Shown here in pieces: positions 18,997-24,957 of a DNA stretch of 24,957 bases. The position numbers and the translations under genes were made by a program. Origin of the DNA: GWB1-37-8 sp964646925 (GTDB lineage: Bacteria; Patescibacteriota; Microgenomatia; Levybacterales; UBA12049); assembly GCA_964646925.1 (NCBI GenBank), contig CAZYIC010000010.1, forward strand, positions 1-24,957. Direction: 5' to 3'. The notes below the pieces were generated by a model that searched no databases, was not told the origin of the DNA, and was given only the letters and a program-made list of their open reading frames with translations. The number at the start of each line of letters is the position of its first letter. Within the stretch, counting starts at the first letter, position 1.

Positions 18997-19251
18997 ATGG
19001 AAAGAGACAGACACAGCAAAAGAAGAAGTGACAAGGTAGCAAGTATTGGAGCTTGGGGAGGCACAACGGGCACACCCCGTGAAGTGTATATTCCAAGAAT
19101 ACTTGACATAGCCAAGTCAACTTCGGAAAAACCTGAAGCGCCAATAAGTGACAGGCCAGCAGAAAGAGCTAATCCTGATAACAATAGCACAATATCCAAC
19201 CCAATTTTAGAAACTGGTATCTGGGCGGCACACAGTGGGGGATGGAAATAA
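18997..19251 (+). CDS. small unknown protein between the Phe attenuator and pheS
   Basis: This 84-residue, probably disordered protein (rich in R, S, P, E, N; ends AAHSGGWK) has no recognisable domain. ATG 18997 has a perfect Shine-Dalgarno sequence (AAGGAGGTGA), one of the strongest in the window. A GTG at 18946, right after the terminator T run, is in frame and would add 17 residues, but that extension merely translates the ribosome site and is less likely. By position it is the first gene under the attenuator, ahead of pheS. I cannot assign a function. Confidence 0.6.
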   Translation: MERDRHSKRRSDKVASIGAWGGTTGTPREVYIPRILDIAKSTSEKPEAPISDRPAERANPDNNSTISNPILETGIWAAHSGGWK

Positions 19252-19306
19252 AACAAAAAAAACGGTAAAGTGCTTTAGCCAGAGAGTGTAAAATATACCT
19301 TAGTTG

Positions 19307-19315
19307 TGGTATTCT
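19307..19315 (+). promoter_or_regulatory. possible extended -10 of pheS
   Basis: TGg-TATTCT ends 6 bases before ATG 19322, matching the leaderless layout of other genes here. pheS has no Shine-Dalgarno sequence. If used, it would give attenuator-independent pheST expression. Confidence 0.5.
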
Positions 19316-19321
19316 TAGCAT

Positions 19322-20359
19322 ATGGAAGAAGAGTTGATGCAGATTAAAAATTCCGCGCTGTCTTTGATAATTGATGCTGCGGATGAAAAGGAATTGGAGG
19401 AGATAAAACTTCAATTTTTGGGGCGGTCTGGCAAATTAACGCTGGCTTTGAAGGAAATTACCAAAGTTCCCAGAGAAAAAAGGGCTGCGGTTGGAATGCT
19501 TGCGAATGATATTAAGAATACAATTGAAGAAACAATCAGAAATCATGAATCAAGAATCATGAATCAAGAATCACAAGCAAGGACTGAAAAAATCGACATT
19601 ACAGCTCCCGGCAAGAAACCTCCAATCGGACATTTACACTTGATAACTCAAGCTGTTGAAGAAATTTCGGAAATTTTCAAACACATTGGTTTTACCAGAG
19701 TAAGATATCCTGAAGTTGAATGGGATTGGTATGCTTTTGAAGCATTAAATTTCCCACAAAATCATCCCGCAAGAGATGATTGGGAAACTTTTTTTATCAA
19801 ACAAGAACCTGATCCAAAGAAAGGCCCGATCATTCTAACCCCTCACACCTCATCAGGGCAAATAAGAGAAATGGAACGGAAGAAAAACCCTCCCATCAGA
19901 ATGCTAAATATTGCAAAATGCTACAGGAGACAGTCTGATGTTTCGCATAGCCCGATGTTTCATCAATTTGAGGGCTTGGTTGTAGACAAAGACATTTCCA
20001 TCACTCATCTAAAAGGAACTTTAGACTACTTTGTTAAATCTTATTTTGGAGAAGATAGAAAATCAAGAATCAGACCGTATCATTTTCAATTTACAGAGCC
20101 ATCTTTTGAGGTAGATGTAAGCTGCGGGGTATGTAAAGGAGTCGGATGCAGACTCTGCAAAGAAGGATGGCTTGAACTGGGAGGATCGGGAATGGTTCAT
20201 CCAAATGTTTTAAAGGCCGGAGGAATTGATCCGAAAGAATATAGAGGATTTGCTTTTGGATGGGGAGTAGAAAGAGTTTTGATGATGAAAGAAGGAATAA
20301 GAATTGACGATCTAAGACTATTGTATTCAAGCAACTTAAATTTCCTGGAGCAATTTTAA
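19322..20359 (+). CDS. pheS: phenylalanyl-tRNA synthetase alpha subunit
   Basis: This is the catalytic subunit of the alpha2-beta2 PheRS. In its 345 residues an N-terminal coiled-coil arm is followed by the class II core: HPARDDWETFF, LTPHTSSGQIREM, motif 2 at RMLNIAKCYRRQSDVSHSPMFHQFEGLVVD, and motif 3 at GFAFGWGVERVLMM. A four-Cys cluster (CGVCKGVGCRLCKEGW) is present, as in many bacterial PheS, and probably binds zinc. A tandem 14-bp repeat (19542-19569) lies in the linker between arm and core. It is 4 bases ahead of pheT. Confidence 0.97.
   Translation: MEEELMQIKNSALSLIIDAADEKELEEIKLQFLGRSGKLTLALKEITKVPREKRAAVGMLANDIKNTIEETIRNHESRIMNQESQARTEKIDITAPGKKPPIGHLHLITQAVEEISEIFKHIGFTRVRYPEVEWDWYAFEALNFPQNHPARDDWETFFIKQEPDPKKGPIILTPHTSSGQIREMERKKNPPIRMLNIAKCYRRQSDVSHSPMFHQFEGLVVDKDISITHLKGTLDYFVKSYFGEDRKSRIRPYHFQFTEPSFEVDVSCGVCKGVGCRLCKEGWLELGGSGMVHPNVLKAGGIDPKEYRGFAFGWGVERVLMMKEGIRIDDLRLLYSSNLNFLEQF
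19542..19569 (+). repeat. tandem 14-bp repeat inside pheS
   Basis: ATCATGAATCAAGA occurs twice without a gap. Because 14 is not a multiple of 3, the two copies are read in different frames. It falls in the flexible linker after the N-terminal arm, where length changes would be tolerated. Confidence 0.8.
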
Positions 20360-20363
20360 ACAT

Positions 20364-22319
20364 ATGAATATTAAAATTTTGGACTCTTGGTTAAGGGAAT
20401 ACTTAAAAACAAAAGCTACCCCAAAAACAATTGCTGACTTACTTTCCCTGACAAGCGTTTCCGTAGAACGGCTTGAGAGATATGGGCCAAATAATTTTAT
20501 ATACGATATAGAAGTTACAACAAATAGACCGGACTTAATGTCCGTTGTAGGGCTTGCCCGCGAGGCGTCGGCAGTTCTGCAGCAATCTGACATTCAAGCC
20601 AAATTTATACCTCATCAAATTTCCAAACTTCAAAAAACAAAGGGGAAACTTTCAATAAATATCAAAAATAATCCAAAATTAGTCGGAAGAATTACTGCTG
20701 TTATTATGGAAGTTGATTTAAAACAATCACCCCAATTAATCAAAGATCGACTTGAAGCATCTGGCATAAGAAGTATAAATAATTTAATTGATGTTACCAA
20801 TTATGTAATGCGGGAGATCGGCCACCCGACACATGTATTCGATTACGACAGATTAACAACTCAAACTTTGGAAATTCGCGAAAGTAAAAAAGGAGAAAGC
20901 ATCGTAACTCTTGATGACAAAGAACATGTTCTTCAGGGGGGAGACATTGTTGCAGACGATGGTACTGGGAAAATTATAGATCTTTTAAGTGTGATGGGCA
21001 CAAAAAATAGCGTAGTAACCGATCAAACAAAAAGAATTCTTTTTTTTATTGACAATTGCGATCAAAATAGAATAAGGAAAACCTCAATGAGTTTAAATAT
21101 AAGGTCTGAAGCAGCGATGCTAAATGAAAAGGGAGTAGATCCGGAAATTGCAATGCCGACAATGCTTAGGGGAATAGAACTTTTCCAGGAAATTGCAAAC
21201 GGAAAACTCCTGTCCAATATTATAGATATCTATCCGAAAAAATCACTTGTAAAAAAAATTGAAGTTTCGGAAGAAAAAATAAATAACATTATCGGCATTA
21301 AAATACCCTTAAAAACATTTGAAAATATACTAAAAAAACTTGGATTTGAAGTTGAGACAAAAACAAATAAGCTGGAGATTAACGTTCCCTCATGGAGAAA
21401 TAATGACATGGAAATTGAGGAGGATGTTGTTGAGGAAATAGCAAGAATTTATGGGTATCACAAGCTTCCGAGTATTTTACCCCCCTTAACCGACGCTGAA
21501 AATTATCATTTGTCAAAAGATCCGTTTTACTGGGAAAAAAGAATAAAAAAGCCCTTAAAGTACTGGGGATTTACGGAAGTTTATACCTATTCAATGGTAT
21601 CCGAAGACCTTTTGGAAGGGCCGACAACGCAAGCAGTTTCTATAAATAATCCGTTAACCGAGGACATGGTTTATTTAAGAAAAACTTTAGTTCCCAATCT
21701 TTTGCAAGCAGTCAGAGAAAATCCGAACAAAGACGAAATCAAAATTTTTGAATTGGCAAATATTTATATTCCAAGATCAAAAGATTTACCCGAAGAAACA
21801 TTAATGCTTGCAGGAATTATAAAAAAACAAAAAGTTTCCTTTCTTGAAGTAAAAGGAATTGTTGAGCAATTATTAAGCGATACCGGCATAAAAAATATTT
21901 TATTTGAAAAAGGAGACAAGGGAGGATTAGATGTAAATATTAAACTGGGATCGGAACTGTTAGGTAATATTGAAATTTTAAATGAAGAAATTGCTGATTT
22001 CGAACTTAATTTTGAAAAGATAATAAAACACGCAAATCTGATAAAAACTTATAAGGAAATCCCCAAATACCCGCCAATAATCGAAGACATAAATCTTCAT
22101 ATCAATCCTGACGTAGCGTACGCTGAAATTTATGCATTTATAAAAAATCAAAGTAACTTAATCAATGACGTGAGTCTTATTGACACATATCAAAATACCA
22201 AAACATTCAGGATTAAATACCAGGATCCGCGCAAAACCCTAACCAACGACGAGGTCTCCAAAATACGCTCAAAAATCTTAAAATCCCTGAAAGACAAATT
22301 TGCCGGTATAGTGAAGTAG
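20364..22319 (+). CDS. pheT: phenylalanyl-tRNA synthetase beta subunit, short form lacking the OB-fold domain
   Basis: The 651-residue subunit has an N-terminal strand region, the B3/B4 editing domain starting near DIEVTTNRPDLMSVVGLARE, the B5 domain (IPLKTFENILKKLGFEVE ... VPSWRNNDMEIEEDVVEEIARIYGY), the catalytic-like core and a C-terminal FDX-ACB domain (from about residue 565, IPKYPPIIEDINLHIN). The EMAPII/OB-fold tRNA-binding domain of standard PheT (about residues 40-150 of a roughly 800-residue protein) is missing: LTSVSVERLERYG leads straight into DIEVTTNRPD. It is the last gene of the operon and converges on the PBP gene 52 bases away. Confidence 0.96.
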   Translation: MNIKILDSWLREYLKTKATPKTIADLLSLTSVSVERLERYGPNNFIYDIEVTTNRPDLMSVVGLAREASAVLQQSDIQAKFIPHQISKLQKTKGKLSINIKNNPKLVGRITAVIMEVDLKQSPQLIKDRLEASGIRSINNLIDVTNYVMREIGHPTHVFDYDRLTTQTLEIRESKKGESIVTLDDKEHVLQGGDIVADDGTGKIIDLLSVMGTKNSVVTDQTKRILFFIDNCDQNRIRKTSMSLNIRSEAAMLNEKGVDPEIAMPTMLRGIELFQEIANGKLLSNIIDIYPKKSLVKKIEVSEEKINNIIGIKIPLKTFENILKKLGFEVETKTNKLEINVPSWRNNDMEIEEDVVEEIARIYGYHKLPSILPPLTDAENYHLSKDPFYWEKRIKKPLKYWGFTEVYTYSMVSEDLLEGPTTQAVSINNPLTEDMVYLRKTLVPNLLQAVRENPNKDEIKIFELANIYIPRSKDLPEETLMLAGIIKKQKVSFLEVKGIVEQLLSDTGIKNILFEKGDKGGLDVNIKLGSELLGNIEILNEEIADFELNFEKIIKHANLIKTYKEIPKYPPIIEDINLHINPDVAYAEIYAFIKNQSNLINDVSLIDTYQNTKTFRIKYQDPRKTLTNDEVSKIRSKILKSLKDKFAGIVK

Positions 22320-22371
22320 CAGCCTGGAAATTCCGCAGGTGTAGCTACAAACTCACCCCAAGGGTGCAATT

Positions 22372-24717
22372 TCACATAGTGGACGCTGGGGTTGGTGTTG
22401 ATGTTGAAGTAGCCGTTGGCGTACTTGTTGGCGTTGGGGTTGGAGTATCCACAACAATTCTTGTTGAGGTTTCGGTTGGCGGATGATACAAGGAATCGTC
22501 CTTGTGATTATCCGCAATCCATTGATCAATCCCCTCCTGCCAGCGATTCTTTCCGTCGGTTGACGTAATATCATCTTCATGAAGTACTATAAATTTCTTA
22601 ACCTCAAATTCATTTTTGTCTATTTCGCTTTGGCTTGCAATCTTGTTTCCGTCGGCTTTTGAAACTTTAATTGTTTTATAAATCGGACTTGGTCCCTGAG
22701 GCTCTGTGCCTTTAATAAAATATTCCGAGCGGGTTGACTGACCGTCAATCGGCAGCCCTCCTCCCAGAGAATCTATGGTAACTGCAACAACATTCTCCGG
22801 CTTTACAAAATCTTCTGAAGGTTTTCCCTTCAAAGCTTCCAAGATTATTCTTCTCCAGATGGGAGCCGCTCCTGTTACGCCGGATGCGACATTTCCCATT
22901 GGACTATTGTCGTTATTTCCAACCCATGTTGCAACCAAAACACTTGGCGTCCATCCGATTGTCCAGTTGTCGCGCTTGTCATCGGTAGTCCCTGTTTTTA
23001 CCGCAATCGTTCGGCCTCCAACATTCAAATAGCTGTTCACGCCAAAAGTAAGAAGCCTCGCGTTGTTGTCCAAAAGTATATGTGAAATTATAAAAGCAGT
23101 CTCGCTAGATAATACGCGTTTCTTTCTTGCATCCTTCTTCTGAAATAAAACTTTTCCTTTAGAATCCGTTACTTTCAAAATAGCAATTGGCTCACTATGA
23201 AATCCTTCATTTGCAAATGCCGCATATGCGCTGGCAAGTTCCAAGGGCTTCACGTCTCCTCCTCCCAAAGTAAGAGAAAGTCCAAAACGATTTACATTTT
23301 GATCTGTGGGAGCAAACGTAGTGATTCCCATATCGTAAGCAGTATTAAGCATATTTTTAACTCCGATTAAGGCAAGCAGTTTTACGGCAGGAATATTAAT
23401 TGAACTTCCCAGAGCAAAACGCAGCTGCAAAGGGCCGTGAAATTTTCCATCATAGTTTACCGGTTCGTAATCTTTTTCAGGTCCCGGATTTGGAAAAACC
23501 GTCTTTGTATCCATTATGACTGTTGCTGCCGTATAGCCTTTTTCCAAAGCCGTGGCATAAGCAATGGGCTTGATGGAAGAACCGGGCTGACGAAGCGCCT
23601 GAGTTATCACATTAAATTGTCCGTCTTTGGAACTCTCAAAGAAATCGCGGCTGCCAACCATTGTCAGAATTTCTCCGTTTTTTGGATTCAAAACAACGCT
23701 TGCCCCATTTCCAACCTTAAGATTTTTTGCATTATTTACCTCTTCTTTTACAATTTTTTCTGCTTGTACCTGAAGCTTATAATCCAAAGTCGTAACAACC
23801 TGTAAACCCCCTTGCTCGACAATGTTTTCTCCAAATTGCTTTATAAGAAGATCTTTAACGTAAAAAGAGAAATGAGGAGCTTTTATGGCGTGCGTTTCTT
23901 TCAAAAATTCAACCTCCGACAATCTTTTTGTAGCATCTTCTTCCTGTCTTCTCGTAATATAATCATCCTCCTGCATTCTTCGCAAAACCTCTTTACTTCG
24001 TTCGATATATGCTTTTGGATTTTGTCCGTATGGGGAAAAATAGGATGGTCTTTGAGGAAGACCTGCCAAAATTACCGATTCGGTCAGGTCTAAATCTTTC
24101 GCTTTTTTTCCGAAATATCTTTCTGCCGCCGCCTCAACCCCAACAGTTGTCCCTCCATAGGCAGTGGCGTTAAAATAAAGCTCCAAAATTTGATTTTTTG
24201 TATATTTTCTATCAACCTGGATTGCCAAAATGAATTCTTTAATTTTACGGGCAATAGTTTGTTCCGATGATAATAAGGTATTTTTAACCAATTGCTGGGT
24301 TAAGGTAGAGCCTCCGCCGGCTATTCTTCTGGAAAGAATTGCATTCCTAAATGCCCTCAGATAACCCGTAATTGAAAACCCCTGATTCCGATAAAAATCC
24401 TTATCTTCTATTGCAATTGTTGCCTCCTGCAATGCGCGGGGAATTTGATCCAAAGTTATATACGTACGGTTTTCATCTCTGTAGATATCATAAAGCAAAA
24501 TTCCGTTTCTATCGAAAATCTTTGTGGATTGGGGAAAATTGCTGGCGGACAGTTTTCCCGGCGTTGGTAAATCACGGCTAAACCAGAAAAATGCAACAAA
24601 AGCAAAAATAAAAAATCCAATTAACCCAAAAAAGGCAAATCTTGCAATTTTACTATAGAGAAATATATTTGAAGAGTATCTAAAACTTCTTCGCCTCCTA
24701 GTTCTAAAACTAACCAT
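22372..24717 (-). CDS. class A penicillin-binding protein (bifunctional transglycosylase/transpeptidase)
   Basis: The 781-residue PBP1A-type enzyme builds and cross-links peptidoglycan outside the membrane. A basic N-terminus and one membrane helix (about 27-47) precede the GT51 domain, with catalytic Glu104 in IAIEDKDFY and GGGSTLTQQLVKN. The transpeptidase domain has SxxK at 380-383 (SSIK), SIN in LGSSINIPAVK and KTGT at 574-577. The last 25-30 residues are a Thr/Pro/Ser-rich tail (TPTPTPTSTPTATSTSTPTP), likely disordered and wall-exposed. A TATAAT lies 7 bases before its ATG. It is divergent from tyrS across a 47-base shared promoter region. Confidence 0.95.
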   Translation of the reverse strand: MVSFRTRRRRSFRYSSNIFLYSKIARFAFFGLIGFFIFAFVAFFWFSRDLPTPGKLSASNFPQSTKIFDRNGILLYDIYRDENRTYITLDQIPRALQEATIAIEDKDFYRNQGFSITGYLRAFRNAILSRRIAGGGSTLTQQLVKNTLLSSEQTIARKIKEFILAIQVDRKYTKNQILELYFNATAYGGTTVGVEAAAERYFGKKAKDLDLTESVILAGLPQRPSYFSPYGQNPKAYIERSKEVLRRMQEDDYITRRQEEDATKRLSEVEFLKETHAIKAPHFSFYVKDLLIKQFGENIVEQGGLQVVTTLDYKLQVQAEKIVKEEVNNAKNLKVGNGASVVLNPKNGEILTMVGSRDFFESSKDGQFNVITQALRQPGSSIKPIAYATALEKGYTAATVIMDTKTVFPNPGPEKDYEPVNYDGKFHGPLQLRFALGSSINIPAVKLLALIGVKNMLNTAYDMGITTFAPTDQNVNRFGLSLTLGGGDVKPLELASAYAAFANEGFHSEPIAILKVTDSKGKVLFQKKDARKKRVLSSETAFIISHILLDNNARLLTFGVNSYLNVGGRTIAVKTGTTDDKRDNWTIGWTPSVLVATWVGNNDNSPMGNVASGVTGAAPIWRRIILEALKGKPSEDFVKPENVVAVTIDSLGGGLPIDGQSTRSEYFIKGTEPQGPSPIYKTIKVSKADGNKIASQSEIDKNEFEVKKFIVLHEDDITSTDGKNRWQEGIDQWIADNHKDDSLYHPPTETSTRIVVDTPTPTPTSTPTATSTSTPTPASTM

Positions 24718-24724
24718 AAGTTGA

Positions 24725-24730
24725 ATTATA
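24725..24730 (-). promoter_or_regulatory. -10 box of the PBP gene
   Basis: On the minus strand a perfect TATAAT ends 7 bases before the ATG at 24715-24717. There is no strong -35. Confidence 0.6.
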
Positions 24731-24749
24731 CAACTTTTGGATCGTAGTA

Positions 24750-24758
24750 TGCTATACT
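24750..24758 (+). promoter_or_regulatory. extended -10 promoter of tyrS
   Basis: TGc-TATACT (hexamer 24753-24758) ends 6 bases before ATG 24765. A leaderless transcript is predicted. Confidence 0.65.
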
Positions 24759-24764
24759 TTGGCT

Positions 24765-24957
24765 ATGGACAAAATTGAAGAATTATTAACAAGAGGAGTC
24801 GCAAATATTATCCCGAACAAGGAGGAGTTAAGAAAAATTTTGGCAGGAGGCAAAAAACTGAATGTTTATTTGGGCATTGATCCAACAGCAACTAAAATAC
24901 ACCTTGGACACGCTGTTGTTCTGCGTAAACTTAACGAATTTGCCAAGTTAGGACACA
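24765..24957 (+). CDS. tyrS: tyrosyl-tRNA synthetase, N-terminal part (cut by window edge)
   Basis: The first 64 residues are visible. They contain YLGIDPTATKIHLGHAVVL with the class I HIGH-type motif HLGH at 46-49, and the YxGxDPTAxxxHxGH wording typical of bacterial TyrRS of the TyrZ-like type. The start at ATG 24765 fits both the family N-terminus and the promoter spacing. The KMSKS loop, anticodon-binding and S4-like domains lie beyond the window. TrpRS is less likely given the GIDPTA signature. Confidence 0.88.
   Translation, partial: MDKIEELLTRGVANIIPNKEELRKILAGGKKLNVYLGIDPTATKIHLGHAVVLRKLNEFAKLGH

Overview
This is an AT-rich, gene-dense chromosomal window that looks like a Candidate Phyla Radiation (Patescibacteria) genome, probably the Microgenomates side. 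That placement is an inference from small genes, very short spacers, a trigger factor without a PPIase domain, short ThrRS and PheRS-beta, a DUF5660-like protein, and many weakly conserved small proteins. No stretch longer than about 220 bases lacks a gene or RNA gene; the longer gaps (433-549, 3874-4039, 4232-4448, 8026-8153, 9281-9426, 11165-11352) are described as features.

Layout. 1-2781 (+) is an accessory stretch: a broken or unknown gene, a GIY-YIG nuclease behind a structured GC-rich leader, an alpha/beta hydrolase, a methyltransferase and a Nudix protein. 2788-3873 (-) has tRNA-Gly, a PEBP protein and a triple zinc-ribbon protein. 4040-5228 has a DUF2795-like gene and a RAYT/IS200-like transposase flanked by mirror-image hairpin repeats. 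5229-9280 (-) is tRNA-Phe, an adenosine-kinase-like PfkB protein, S-adenosylhomocysteine hydrolase and a JAMM-like protein of unknown function; the middle two form an SAH-recycling pair with a structured RNA between them. 9372-10519 has a DUF1361 membrane protein and a minus-strand tRNA cluster (Leu-CAG, Leu-GAG, Val-TAC, Val remnant). 10589-11907 holds two paralogous glucosaminidase-like proteins. 11940-13505 is tRNA-Leu(TAG), trigger factor and a DUF5660-like protein. 13512-14835 is an unknown gene plus a ParB-fold-like gene behind a leader-peptide/terminator arrangement. 14846-16333 has tRNA-Val(GAC), a D-2-hydroxyacid dehydrogenase and a coiled-coil protein. 16373-22319 is the translation block thrS-infC-rpmI-rplT-[leader]-small ORF-pheS-pheT. 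Convergent to it is a class A PBP (-), and the window ends in the start of tyrS (+).

The most interesting item is the region between rplT and pheS. A consensus promoter inside the end of rplT drives a 17-codon leader ORF with five Phe codons (MKHYINSANFGFFFTFA). It is followed by four RNA segments able to form mutually exclusive hairpins, the last with a T7 tail. This is the textbook layout of a phenylalanine attenuator, at the same genomic place as the pheM attenuator of enterobacteria (thrS-infC-rpmI-rplT-pheM-pheST). A second, less certain leader-peptide attenuator of similar geometry lies at 13512-13666, and a third promoter runs straight into a terminator at 11175-11256.

A second window-wide pattern is the promoter layout. 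About a dozen genes have a -10 box ending only 6-9 bases before the start codon and no Shine-Dalgarno sequence, which predicts leaderless mRNAs. Genes with longer leaders (4040, 12909, 18997) carry strong Shine-Dalgarno sequences instead.
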